This document shows positions 50,984-59,293 of a stretch of DNA of 64,000 nt, piece after piece (the first letter of the stretch is position 1; the number at the start of each line of letters is the position of its first letter). Source of the DNA: Fictibacillus norfolkensis (lineage in GTDB: Bacteria; Bacillota; Bacilli; Bacillales; Fictibacillaceae); NCBI RefSeq assembly GCF_014836645.1, contig NZ_JACSQM010000010.1, positions 1 to 64,000 on the forward strand, in the 5' to 3' direction. The position numbers were made by a program, and so were the translations under genes. Under the pieces are notes generated by a model. That model did no database searches and was not told where the DNA came from. It saw nothing but the letters and a program-made list of their open reading frames with translations.

Positions 50984-51766
50984 TTATTCATTCGTTTTTT
51001 TGAGCCACTCTGTTCCGTATTTCTGAATAAAACCAATATCGTCTCGATAATGATCAAGATGCCCCTCTTCTATCATCATTTGAAAAGCTTTGTCACCTTC
51101 ACTCGCTTTTCTTATCATCGTTCTACATAACCCTTCTAATCGACGCAAAACCATTTCCAAATAACCACTATCTACTTTCTCACCGTACGCTTCAAAAAAA
51201 CATTGGACTCTTTGTTTGATCCGGTCTGCATGTTGCTCACGATTGTAAGTAACGTTCTTGCCAGTTTCATCTAGATAAAATCTGCTTAAAGGCACGCACG
51301 TGTAAAGGGTATAGGCAATGTTCCAAAGTCTTGGACCCGGACCCGCTACATCAAAATCAATGATTCCAACGGGTCGTTCATTATCAAAAATAATGTTATA
51401 AATGGCAAAATCATTATGGCAAAGTACTTCAAAAGGCTTTGGAGTGTAATCGATAGGCTGCCAACCTTCATCCAATGAAAAATCACTTACAGAATCGTGA
51501 TAGAGCCGAAGCATTTTAGCTATTTCTTTTAACACATCGTTACACCACATGTATTCTTTCAAAGGGTAATGACCCGCTTCACCTTCAATAAAGGAAAGAA
51601 TTTCTCTCCCTTTTTCATCAATGCCTAAAAACTTTGGAGCATAACTGAATCCTTTGTTTTTTAGGTGCTTTAATAGCTTGTGAACTTTAGGGCTTTCTGG
51701 TTTAAGTTCCCGTCGAACCGTATCTTCTAGACGATGTACGGTTGAGACATTTCCTCCAGTTAGTAT
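50984..51766 (-). CDS. Phosphotransferase (APH family), apparent AUA start
   Basis: From codon ATA (51766-51764), ten bases after aggagg, the frame reads LTGGNVSTVHRLEDTVRREL and KFLGIDEKGREILSFIEGEA, the normal N-terminus of APH-type kinases. Further on are FEVLCHNDFAIYNIIFDNER (catalytic Asp) and VGIIDFDVAGPGPRLWNIAY. Total 260 residues, a normal family length. A start at the first ATG (51562) would delete the N-lobe, and no GTG or TTG lies between. So the gene starts at AUA, or an ATG was lost by a G-to-A change. Substrate unknown. Confidence 0.75.
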   Translation of the reverse strand: MLTGGNVSTVHRLEDTVRRELKPESPKVHKLLKHLKNKGFSYAPKFLGIDEKGREILSFIEGEAGHYPLKEYMWCNDVLKEIAKMLRLYHDSVSDFSLDEGWQPIDYTPKPFEVLCHNDFAIYNIIFDNERPVGIIDFDVAGPGPRLWNIAYTLYTCVPLSRFYLDETGKNVTYNREQHADRIKQRVQCFFEAYGEKVDSGYLEMVLRRLEGLCRTMIRKASEGDKAFQMMIEEGHLDHYRDDIGFIQKYGTEWLKKTNE

Positions 51767-51805
51767 CTAATTTAAACCTCCTTGAAAACTCTCTACTACT
51801 GGCAT

Positions 51806-52255
51806 TTATAGAATTAAGTCCTGTTTATAAACTATTCCATGCTCTAAATAGACTTTTAACAGGGTTAAAGCTTCCCCCCAACCTGCAGCACATCCAATGC
51901 AGGCACTCAAGTCTTTTTCTGAATTCGAATAGCCAGATTCATTAAGGTCTACTAATGTACCGTCTTTATAAGGTTCAAGTTTAATGGTTACTGTTGAACT
52001 TTGTTCTCCTGGTGACCACTGAAACACAAATTTTTGGTTTGGAATTGCTTCAAGTATTTCTCCGCCATCTTCAATCGTTACATTTTCACTACCGAAGTTC
52101 AGCCACCTCATTCGAATTTCACCAGTTCCGTCTGGATTGATCTCTAAAGACGTGTCATCCGTAAACCAAGCATTCCAGCCTTGAGCTGTTGAAATGGTAC
52201 GATACACATCTTCTAATGGTACTTTAATATAAGTTTTATGGTTTATTTCTGGCAT
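51806..52255 (-). CDS. SRPBCC (AHSA1-type) protein
   Basis: The 149-residue protein has the SRPBCC pattern: TYIKVPLEDVYRTISTAQGW, NAWFTDDTSLEINPDGTGEI, FVFQWSPGEQSSTVTIKLEP and the C-terminal helix GWGEALTLLKVYLEHG. Ligand unknown. Start 52255 is set by a ggattg-type ribosome site and a clean N-terminus. It is a single gene. It is one of three SRPBCC loci in the window, counting the remnant at 33120. Confidence 0.78.
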   Translation of the reverse strand: MPEINHKTYIKVPLEDVYRTISTAQGWNAWFTDDTSLEINPDGTGEIRMRWLNFGSENVTIEDGGEILEAIPNQKFVFQWSPGEQSSTVTIKLEPYKDGTLVDLNESGYSNSEKDLSACIGCAAGWGEALTLLKVYLEHGIVYKQDLIL

Positions 52256-52347
52256 TTCTACAATCCTCCGTACGCTTATGGGTTTTCTTTATTAAAGAAT
52301 TTCTAACAATCATTCACTGAAAGAAGTTTTAAGATAGGTCCAATCTT

Positions 52348-52851
52348 CTAAAGTTCACGTACGCACCAAACAATTTCTCCACTCTCGTTCCACGTACTAT
52401 GGTGACGTTCAAATCCCAGCTTTTCTAGCACGCGAAAGGATGCAGTATTCCAAGCGCCTACCGTTGACCAAAGCTTGTGACGACCGGTTGCAACTGCAGC
52501 ATCTAAGACCACGGTTGCCGCCTCAGTCGCATAGCCATTACCGTGTACTCTTTGGAACAACTCGTAAGCAATCTCCGGCTCTTCAAGTGTAGAACGACCA
52601 ATAATTAATCCGCAGTATCCGATATAATCCCCTTCATCTCGACGACGAATCGTGAGTAACGCGATCCCACTTTCCAATGCTCGATTGCGTAAAGTTGTGA
52701 CATTCTCACGAGCAGTAACTAGAGTTGGCATACCTTTGCCCCGTTCGGCAACAAGCTCCCTATACCATGATGCATCTGATTCCTTCCACAGACTAAGGGA
52801 CAGTCGATCGGTTTCCATCTCAAACGTCATAGGTTTAAATTTAGCTGTCAT
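52348..52851 (-). CDS. RimJ/RimL-type GNAT acetyltransferase
   Basis: The 167-residue protein shows METDRLSLSLWKESDASWYR, EIAYELFQRVHGNGYATEAA (acetyl-CoA loop) and NTASFRVLEKLGFERHHSTW, the Acetyltransf_3 pattern. Base composition looks richer in GC than its neighbours, which may mean recent transfer. The substrate is unknown. It starts after gaggttac-type upstream sequence; the ATG at 52851 is the only sensible start. Confidence 0.75.
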   Translation of the reverse strand: MTAKFKPMTFEMETDRLSLSLWKESDASWYRELVAERGKGMPTLVTARENVTTLRNRALESGIALLTIRRRDEGDYIGYCGLIIGRSTLEEPEIAYELFQRVHGNGYATEAATVVLDAAVATGRHKLWSTVGAWNTASFRVLEKLGFERHHSTWNESGEIVWCVREL

Positions 52852-52939
52852 ATTACGTGTAACCTCCTAGATTAAAAGTTATTAAATTAATGAACTTATT
52901 TACCTTGAATTCTGCTCGTTACATATCTGCCATCGTTAA

Positions 52940-53422
52940 TTAGTTAACTTCCACTACAAATGTGTAGGATACTTCACCATTAGACCATTTAGCTAATACC
53001 TCATAGATGTATCGACCTTTACTTGATGGGGCGGATAAACGATTGTTGTCTAATATGACTTCTTTACCGCTACCATCTTCGTTCCACGGAAAAACAGATA
53101 GTTTCGGTTTGTCTTTTGTTTCGATTGCAATATCAGCGCCTGGTTTTACTTCTATAGCATCAAACCCCTCACCAATTTGGTAAGGTGATGCTGCATCCGT
53201 TGTTACAGCTTCCGTTTCTAATCCTTTTTTTCTTTCCCATCTATAATTTCCTGATTTCATCTCATGTCTGAAACCTTCGATTTTAATGAATCCTGAAACC
53301 GTTGGTGGGAATTCATTTTCGCTCTCTTCTGTTGTTTGATCATTCCTTTCAAATGGAGTTGTACACCCCGTCATGCAAAATAAAAAAAGAAAGATTACGA
53401 AAAACAGTCGTTTTGTTTTCAA
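52940..53422 (-). CDS. Lipoprotein, unknown function
   Basis: A 160-residue lipoprotein: signal peptide with lipobox FCMTGC, so Cys20 is lipidated and anchors the protein outside the membrane. The mature domain (WERKKGLETEAVTTDAASPY, VKPGADIAIETKDKPKLSVF, NNRLSAPSSKGRYIYEVLAK) matches the membrane-anchored protein at 23882-24331 in order of motifs. No binding site is recognised. Probably a surface sensor or chaperone-like module. Confidence 0.65.
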   Translation of the reverse strand: MKTKRLFFVIFLFLFCMTGCTTPFERNDQTTEESENEFPPTVSGFIKIEGFRHEMKSGNYRWERKKGLETEAVTTDAASPYQIGEGFDAIEVKPGADIAIETKDKPKLSVFPWNEDGSGKEVILDNNRLSAPSSKGRYIYEVLAKWSNGEVSYTFVVEVN

Positions 53423-53469
53423 AACATAACTCCTATTATCAATGACATTTATTTAGCAGCAACTCATGC

Positions 53470-53736
53470 TCAATATTTATAAAATTGATCAATACCATAA
53501 ATGGATGTAAGTATGTAGATCATGGTTGGAACTTGTAAGATTAACTTTGAACTTACAAAAAATTTGTAAGTTAAATAAGTCACGGTAGCGGATAGAAAGG
53601 GACTAAAAGCAAAAACAGAAGTATACAGGAAAGCTCCATATTCCATTTGATCCACAAAATACATATTGCCAGAAATCCAAACAAAGAACATCCACCAACT
53701 GACTAGGGATAACATGATAAAAATTAAATATCTCAT
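53470..53736 (-). CDS. Small integral membrane protein, unknown
   Basis: An 88-residue protein with three hydrophobic helices (about 3-22, 35-58 and 65-83). It opens MRYLIFIMLSLVSWWMFFVW. No motif recognised. It lies 48 bases upstream of the lipoprotein gene on the same strand, so the two may be co-transcribed. Confidence 0.5.
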   Translation of the reverse strand: MRYLIFIMLSLVSWWMFFVWISGNMYFVDQMEYGAFLYTSVFAFSPFLSATVTYLTYKFFVSSKLILQVPTMIYILTSIYGIDQFYKY

Positions 53737-53928
53737 TGTATTTCACCATTCTCTTGTTCTATAGCTTGATTGTTTACATTAATACCAAATATTCAGTATC
53801 GTCGTTAAAGCTGTTTCGTTATAGTTGATTCTTTGCATAGTTCATCTGAAAACTCTCTTTGATGATATCTCATTTCGAAATCACTTCATTTCTCAAATGT
53901 CTATTCAGTAAACAATCTGTTGCGTTAT

Positions 53929-53973
53929 TTAATTCAATAAAAAAGAGCATTAATCCTTTAAAGATTAGTGCTC
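53929..53973 (-). terminator. Terminator of the repeat family, type A/B hybrid
   Basis: gagcattaatc and gattagtgctc (53945-53973) pair well; the minus-strand tail is TTTTTTATTGAAT, matching the repeat-family flank. It lies downstream of the HAD gene. Confidence 0.75.
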
Positions 53974-54022
53974 CATATTGCGTATTATATTTATCTCCCA
54001 AAAAAGAACAATACTCTACTCT

Positions 54023-54708
54023 TCAATTTGAAAGTTGCACTGCCTTTTCATGGGTTTCTAAAATTAGCTTAAGCTCTGCCAGATCGCTTATCGTATAGTC
54101 GGCTGCCTTCGCTTCATTCCAGTGAGGGCTCGTTTTCCAGACGGCAACCATTCCTACGTTTCTAGCCGCTTCTACGTCATTTTTTGGGTGGTCGCAGACG
54201 AACATGCACTCTTCCATCTTAACGTTTAATCTTTCTGCCGCTCTCTGGAAAACTAGTGGATCAGGCTTTCTCAATCCTTCCATCTCTGATACAAGGATGG
54301 TGTCGAAATACTCTTTTATCTCTAGTGCTTGTATCGTGTCATACTGAAACACACCGTAACCGTTCGTGACCAAGCCGAGGCGATATCCTTTTTTCTTCAG
54401 CTCCTCCAGCATGCTAATAAGATTTGGAAACGGTGTGCAATGGTGCTTGAATTGCGTTAAATAATCATCGAGTAATTCTCCTGGAGGCATTCTTCTAACC
54501 GCCAGCTCCTCGGCTAGCTTTTGGTACACTTTGTCCTTCCACACATATCCGTTTTCTTCTAGCTCGATAAATCGTTTCGCATACAATTTTTTAGGTATAT
54601 GGGACAGGACGGATGAAAGCCGAGTATGTTGTCCTCTACGAACTTCTTAACCGAAGTGTCGCGATCCAATAGGGTTCCGTCCAAATCAAACAGTACAGCT
54701 TTTATCAA
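54023..54708 (-). pseudogene. HAD-family phosphatase with a single-base frameshift
   Basis: From TTG (54708-54706) the frame reads IKAVLFDLDGTLLDRDTSVK, the HAD motif I DxDGT. It then loses phase at EDN near 54630. In another frame HTRLSSVLSHIPKKLYAKRF continues into the rest of a HAD protein (VTNGYGVFQYDTIQ, ECMFVCDHPKNDVEAARNVG motif IV). One missing base near 54630 explains both. The intact enzyme would dephosphorylate a small metabolite. Real decay or sequencing error. Confidence 0.75.
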
Positions 54709-54806
54709 ACTAACTCTCTCCTATCCTTGCATTCTGTATATGAAGGTATGTACCCGTAATCATAATTTTGCACGCACTAAAAAGCATAGTTTAAAAATTA
54801 ATTGAA

Positions 54807-55328
54807 CTAATCCCTAGACAAAACTCCTATATTGTTAAGCGTGTGATCGAGCTCATACTTCTGACGTAGGTGATGACGAAAATGCATACCAATAAGAGAT
54901 AACCACTCTTGTGCATTCAGCCACCCAAAGCCACCATGCTTCATTTTGCAGTTTGGGTTTATCTCTTCTACTTTTAATTCCAAGTCTTTCATTCTATTCA
55001 TTAATTGATCTAGCTCAAGCACAATCTCTTCTTTACTTTTGGTGTTGTCAGGTGGAGCATCTAGTTCTTCCGGCAATTTAATTTTAATAGGAGGGAACCC
55101 ACCAATGTTAAATAGATACTCTCCGAATTCGGTTTTTCCCTGATGTTGCTCTTCAACTGCTTTCTCACAATCGTCAACACTATCCAAATACTCATGAGCA
55201 ACAACAATCAAATGGTCATACATTTGACCTATCGACCAAACCCCTTGTTCAGGAATATAACTGAGCTGTTCGTTTGAATAGTTTTGTAAAAAGCTTTTAT
55301 AAGTTTCAATTAACTTCAGATCACTCAT
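54807..55328 (-). CDS. DinB superfamily protein
   Basis: The 173-residue protein fits the DinB fold: helix VWSIGQMYDHLIVVAHEYLD with the first His, and the C-terminal helix LSLIGMHFRHHLRQKYELD with the remaining His residues. This gives a complete three-His metal site, as in the other DinB genes of the window. Substrate unknown. The start ATG at 55328 follows a ggaggttc site. Confidence 0.7.
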   Translation of the reverse strand: MSDLKLIETYKSFLQNYSNEQLSYIPEQGVWSIGQMYDHLIVVAHEYLDSVDDCEKAVEEQHQGKTEFGEYLFNIGGFPPIKIKLPEELDAPPDNTKSKEEIVLELDQLMNRMKDLELKVEEINPNCKMKHGGFGWLNAQEWLSLIGMHFRHHLRQKYELDHTLNNIGVLSRD

Positions 55329-55370
55329 CGTAAGAACCTCCGTTTCAATACAACTAGTCTTATTCTTAAC

Positions 55371-55410
55371 TTCAATAAAAAGAGCACTTCTCCTTCTTGA
55401 AGAAATGCTC
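55371..55410 (-). terminator. Terminator of the repeat family, type A
   Basis: gagcacttctccttcttgaa and the following gaaatgctc (55382-55410) form the hairpin; the minus-strand tail is TTTTTATTGAAG. Confidence 0.75.
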
Positions 55411-55451
55411 CACTTGTTTGCCTGTTAGTCTTTTCGCTTGCTATTGTTTTT

Positions 55452-56321
55452 TTATCCGAAAACTTGTGCAGCGATTGCATATAATTTTTGGTTCCTGTTT
55501 GGCATTGCGCTTGAATTCTTCATCATTATTGGAGGCTCATTAACTTTATTATAACCACATGTATGTAAGAAAGTCATGAAATCATGATGACCTGATGGCA
55601 CATCAATCCTAAGATTTCCATGATGGTTGGTAGCTAATTCTTTCATGATAGAAGTGGCTGTATTAAAGTCCGGCGCTACAATCGGTCCTACTATTAGGTT
55701 TATAGGGCCTTGTACAGATAGACCAAAACCAATAATCTGGCTGTTCTGATCTTTTACAACGATACATTGTTTCGATTGTTCAATTCGATTGTACAAAAAT
55801 TTGCTTCTCTGATCACCAAAGGCAGCTGAGTCTAATTTAATCAATTGGTGAAAATCCTCTACTTTGTAGGTGTCTAATGTAAATTTATTATTATCTTTAA
55901 GCGAATCGCAGATAAAATTTTCACACAAAAACTTATGTACAACATCAACCGTTCTAAAGCCTAAGCTTTCATATAACGGTTTCCCTTCATCCGTTGAGAT
56001 TAGCATGATGGATGTCTCTTTAGAGACGCTAGCCATACATTGCTGAGTCACTTCTTTTCCTAATCCGAGCCCTCTGAAATCTGAATGTACGATGACCATA
56101 CCGATTGAGGCTAGATTTGTATCGTAGGGAATGATTGCAGCACTTGAAACGATTTTACCTTCAGGGTTTTTATGTCCATAAATTTTTCCTGATGACAGAA
56201 TCATTTTTATTTCGTAATCATCATAGTCCCATCCAACAGATGAAGAAAGTTCTATTAATTTTGATACGTCATTATTATTAAATTGCTCTACGTTCAATAC
56301 AACTCGATCTTCCGTATACAT
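55452..56321 (-). CDS. GNAT acetyltransferase with YitH/Acetyltransf_18 C-terminal domain
   Basis: The 289-residue protein has an N-terminal GNAT domain with motif A VHSDFRGLGLGKEVTQQCMA and motif B PLYESLGFRTVDVV. Residues 155-289 form a second, diverged domain like the one in Acetyltransf_18/YitH proteins (NKFTLDTYKVEDFHQLIKLD, LNVIAPDFNTAT-like strand). Both pieces resemble full-length B. subtilis YitH. Substrate unknown. A type A terminator follows. Confidence 0.75.
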   Translation of the reverse strand: MYTEDRVVLNVEQFNNNDVSKLIELSSSVGWDYDDYEIKMILSSGKIYGHKNPEGKIVSSAAIIPYDTNLASIGMVIVHSDFRGLGLGKEVTQQCMASVSKETSIMLISTDEGKPLYESLGFRTVDVVHKFLCENFICDSLKDNNKFTLDTYKVEDFHQLIKLDSAAFGDQRSKFLYNRIEQSKQCIVVKDQNSQIIGFGLSVQGPINLIVGPIVAPDFNTATSIMKELATNHHGNLRIDVPSGHHDFMTFLHTCGYNKVNEPPIMMKNSSAMPNRNQKLYAIAAQVFG

Positions 56322-56404
56322 GGAGTAGCCCCCTAATGTAGTTGTACCCTTATTATAGATGATAATCGTTTGGGATCGACAAGGATTATAATTCGTACAT
56401 AACG

Positions 56405-56440
56405 AAAAAACCGAACTTGCTGTAAGTCACAACAAGCTCG
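56405..56440 (-). terminator. Terminator for the 56448 gene
   Basis: On the minus strand cgagcttg and caagttcg form an 8-bp stem followed by gttttttcg. Confidence 0.7.
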
Positions 56441-56447
56441 ATTCTTT

Positions 56448-56810
56448 CTATTCGCTATCTAACTGATATTCCATCTTTACATCACGGTAAGATGATAACG
56501 TGTATTGCGTTTGGTAGATAAACTTGTCTGTATTCGTACTGTGCGTGAGAGGATGATAACTTAACGTCCATCCGTATAGATGCGACGTTTCAGATAGCGG
56601 CTCACTACGAAGTGCATCCAGTTCTTTCTGTTCATTCACTTCAAATACCGCAAACCCACCAAGTGGCTTAGTCGCAAAATGCTCATGGTAGATGATCTTA
56701 CCGAACTCTTGATTACTTATCCAATTGTTTAATGATCGATTCGCCTCAATCGCTCTTGCCTCTGCTGGTGCAAAGCCATATACAAGATAACACCTTGACT
56801 TAAAACTCAT
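56448..56810 (-). CDS. Small protein with ferredoxin-like fold, unknown
   Basis: A 120-residue protein with a YCII/Dabb-like pattern: CYLVYGFAPAEARAIEANRS, then NNWISNQEFGKIIYHEHFAT and GGFAVFEVNEQKELDALRSE. No catalytic motif is certain. The start at 56810 is set by ggaggg six bases upstream; the upstream ATG lacks a site. It is divergent from an AraC-type regulator, which is the natural candidate to control it. Confidence 0.55.
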   Translation of the reverse strand: MSFKSRCYLVYGFAPAEARAIEANRSLNNWISNQEFGKIIYHEHFATKPLGGFAVFEVNEQKELDALRSEPLSETSHLYGWTLSYHPLTHSTNTDKFIYQTQYTLSSYRDVKMEYQLDSE

Positions 56811-56916
56811 GTGAATCCCTCCTCTATCCTTCATTATGGATAAGTGAAGAATCGAATTCATTGCATATCGTGCTCAATCTCACCGCAACTTTTGATAGTA
56901 TAGAAGATGGAAGGAT

Positions 56917-57723
56917 GTGGAGTCGTTGGGATTTCATCTTAAGCTCGATCATATCAAGATTCTATACATCGAAGGCTCGAATTGGGGAGACCAACCTCAT
57001 TACCATGAAGATGTTTATCAAATCTCTGTGCCGCTTACAGGAGAGATGTTTACAGACCTGAACCAAACAACATTAGCACTGAAAGAAGGAGAGGCAATCG
57101 TCACGAATCCTCTATCCCTTCACGCTCATCAGTTTGATAATGTTCCATCTTCTATGTTTTTGATCGGATTAGACCGTCAATCACTAAACGCTTGGAACAA
57201 TGTAAATTTAACAGAAGAGATCACTTTTATAGAGAAGCAAACAATCTCTCCAAATGTTATCAAAAAACAAGTGAAACAGTGGTTTGATCGATATCTCTTT
57301 CAAAGTCATGAAGATACTTGTAAGAAAGATATAGAGAACGAGGCATTTCATTTTTTTACGTCCATTTTTAGAGGAAGTCATTCAACAGCTATGAAACACC
57401 AGAGCAAGGGCCATTACATGACTCATGTACTCGACTATATTCATACAAACTATCATGAAACCATTTCTGTAGATACGCTCGCAATGATCGCGAACCAAAG
57501 TAAATATCACTTTATGCGAAGCTTTAAAAACTATACGCATCTCTCTCCTCATCAATATCTTATACGAACGAGGATCGAGCGAAGTAAAGAATTACTCACA
57601 ACAACTACTCGATCACTTTTAGATATCAGCTATGAAGTTGGATTTAACAATCCTAGTCAGTTTCACCGAAATTTTGTGAATGTTATAGGCTGCACGCCGT
57701 TACAGTATAGGATGAATCATTAG
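56917..57723 (+). CDS. AraC-family transcriptional regulator
   Basis: The roughly 268-residue protein has an N-terminal cupin-like ligand domain (PHYHEDVYQISVPLTGEMFT) and two C-terminal helix-turn-helix motifs: DTLAMIANQSKYHFMRSFKN and LLDISYEVGFNNPSQFHRNF. AraC regulators usually activate nearby genes. It is divergent from the small 56448 gene and probably controls it. The GTG start at 56917 is the best available but its ribosome site is only fair; TTG 56926 is an alternative. Confidence 0.8.
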   Translation: MESLGFHLKLDHIKILYIEGSNWGDQPHYHEDVYQISVPLTGEMFTDLNQTTLALKEGEAIVTNPLSLHAHQFDNVPSSMFLIGLDRQSLNAWNNVNLTEEITFIEKQTISPNVIKKQVKQWFDRYLFQSHEDTCKKDIENEAFHFFTSIFRGSHSTAMKHQSKGHYMTHVLDYIHTNYHETISVDTLAMIANQSKYHFMRSFKNYTHLSPHQYLIRTRIERSKELLTTTTRSLLDISYEVGFNNPSQFHRNFVNVIGCTPLQYRMNH

Positions 57724-57829
57724 GCAACTCTTTATTTTCCAGTTAAAACTTTCTCGCTTGATTGACTATAATTGATTAATTCACTATTTAAATTTCCACT
57801 CATTAAGCTCAATAAGGAGATGTATTAGA

Positions 57830-58045
57830 ATGGAGATTATATTGGACAACTTAGTCGAAGCCAAACGTCAACTAGACTCAACGATTCACAAACTAAAAGA
57901 AACCGTTAAAACACTAGAAGGGAAAGAAAATCCAAATCGGTATAAATCTCAGATCACCTTAGCGCAAAGACGTATAGAAGCGTTCGAACTGTCTGTGTTT
58001 CTCATTGAAAGAGAAATTCGTGATCATAGCAAAAATAGCAAATAA
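57830..58045 (+). CDS. Small coiled-coil protein, unknown
   Basis: A 71-residue protein that is almost one continuous helix (DNLVEAKRQLDSTIHKLKET, AQRRIEAFELSVFLIEREIR). No cysteine, membrane segment or known domain. Ribosome site aaggagatg nine bases before the ATG. A strong bidirectional terminator follows it and faces the His/Cys-rich gene. Possibly a structural or regulatory small protein. Confidence 0.55.
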   Translation: MEIILDNLVEAKRQLDSTIHKLKETVKTLEGKENPNRYKSQITLAQRRIEAFELSVFLIEREIRDHSKNSK

Positions 58046-58055
58046 TCTTCTGCAA

Positions 58056-58088
58056 CAAAAAAAGGACCTTAGTGAAAAGGTCCTTTTT
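58056..58088. terminator. Bidirectional terminator
   Basis: aaaaaaaggacctt and aaggtccttttttg form a 12-bp stem with A and T runs at both ends. Confidence 0.85.
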
Positions 58089-58132
58089 TGTTTCTTCAGT
58101 GTTTGTTCGTTGTCTTTTTAAAATCTTCGCTA

Positions 58133-58450
58133 CTACTGAGCAGTTCCATTGTCTAATCGATTGCGTAATGCACAGTTTGGAGCTTCTGAAACCATTCGAA
58201 CACTTTCTACCCTGTTTCTACAGAGCTTTCTCCAAGCGCTGTCGTTTCGGTATTTAGCCCAATTGCATCTGCTGCACATTTCTCTTCTTAACTGACCTTC
58301 AGTCTGACGAAGTTTCACTTTTTTGTGACAGCCACATTCATGGTGGTGACGTTCAACGCGGTGGTGACATCCACATTCACGATGTTGACGTTCCACAGGC
58401 TTGTTACACCCACAAGAATGATGACCTGAATTATTTCCAATCCAACCCAT
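58133..58450 (-). CDS. His/Cys-rich protein, probable spore-coat or metal-binding
   Basis: A 105-residue protein with three CGC units separated by His/Arg-rich blocks (HSCGCNKPVERQHRECGCHH, RVERHHHECGCHKKV). The spacing of about 16 residues makes a repeated metal-binding or disulfide-linking pattern; such features are typical of late coat proteins and metal chaperones. No signal peptide or membrane segment. The SigK-like promoter upstream supports expression in the mother cell. Family not recognised. Confidence 0.65.
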   Translation of the reverse strand: MGWIGNNSGHHSCGCNKPVERQHRECGCHHRVERHHHECGCHKKVKLRQTEGQLRREMCSRCNWAKYRNDSAWRKLCRNRVESVRMVSEAPNCALRNRLDNGTAQ

Positions 58451-58494
58451 AACTAATCCCCCCTTAGTTCCCGAAGGTATACCTTCGATTATGA

Positions 58495-58528
58495 TATTCT
58501 ATGAAATTCAACTGAAAGTGCTTGTACA
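58495..58528 (-). promoter_or_regulatory. Candidate SigK promoter with TGTACAAGCACTT box
   Basis: On the minus strand CATAGAATA (58503-58495) fits CATANNNTA. TGTACAAGCACTT starts at 58528, exactly 25 bases upstream of CATA, identical in sequence and distance to the promoter at 28320. It drives the His/Cys-rich gene. Confidence 0.65.
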
Positions 58529-58567
58529 CCTATCACAGTTCCTTTTCGATCATGCTATATAAATGCA

Positions 58568-58600
58568 AAAAAAGGCGTTAATCCACTTCGGATTAACGCC
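58568..58600 (-). terminator. Terminator of the repeat family, type B
   Basis: ggcgttaatcc and ggattaacgcc (58574-58600) form a perfect 11-bp stem; the minus-strand tail is TTTTTTTGC. It lies after the GrpB gene. Confidence 0.75.
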
Positions 58601-58612
58601 CCTATATAACGG

Positions 58613-59136
58613 TTAGGATAAATAGTTGTTTAATACCTTATTAATAAATTCTGTTTTCCCTTCTGTATATCTTTCACGGTCATTATTATATTCTTGTGCT
58701 AAATGACTTTTTAAAGTAGCGTATTCATTCACAAGGTGTGAGTTAATTCTTAACTTATCTCTGAATGTAAGTAATTGATCCCATCGTTCTTCTCCTTCTA
58801 ACATTAGATGTAAATGTGCTACTCGTTTGTCGTGTTCCACTTTCACAAAGAATCTTCGCCAAGGCTGCTTGTCTAATTCTGGAGGTACATAATGCCAATC
58901 GTGTGCGTTTAGCTTTTCCGCAATACTATTGATAAACTCCAATGAAGAAATCGTAGCCATTACATCGATAATTGGTTTTGCGGGCAAGTTAGGTATAGAA
59001 GTACTTCCAATATGTTCTACCTGGATAACACCAAATGCTGAAAGTAGATTGCTTTTTCCTTCCAGTTAGAATCTGGTTTTTTTACCTCAATTTTTTCATA
59101 AGCCCACACTGGAATGTTTTCATTATCGTTACCCAT
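58613..59136 (-). pseudogene. GrpB-family (UPF0157) protein with a homopolymer frameshift
   Basis: From ATG 59136 (seven bases after gaggtgg) the frame reads MGNDNENIPVWAYEKIEVKK and reaches SNWKEK. Phase then changes: the rest (LLSAFGVIQVEHIGSTSIPN, PAKPIIDVMATIS, YNNDRERYTEGKTEF) is a complete GrpB core in another frame. Adding one A to the A5 run (59053-59057 on the plus strand) joins the two. GrpB/UPF0157 proteins relate to nucleotidyltransferases. Real slippage mutation or homopolymer sequencing error. Confidence 0.78.
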
Positions 59137-59188
59137 ATTCAAACCACCTCTTATTTTCTTTAACCATATTGCTTGTATGTTTAATAAG

Positions 59189-59227
59189 TTCCATATAAAA
59201 AAGCGTTAATCCTTCTCGAATTAACGC
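59189..59227 (-). terminator. Terminator of the repeat family, type B
   Basis: gcgttaatccttctcgaatt and the following aacgc (59203-59227) form the hairpin; the minus-strand tail is TTTTTTATATGGAACTTATT, matching the flank of other copies. Confidence 0.75.
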
Positions 59228-59293
59228 ACATGTATCTATGCAGTTTGCTTAATTATGCTCAGTTCACCTTCAGTAAGAAAAGCTCACTTTCTT

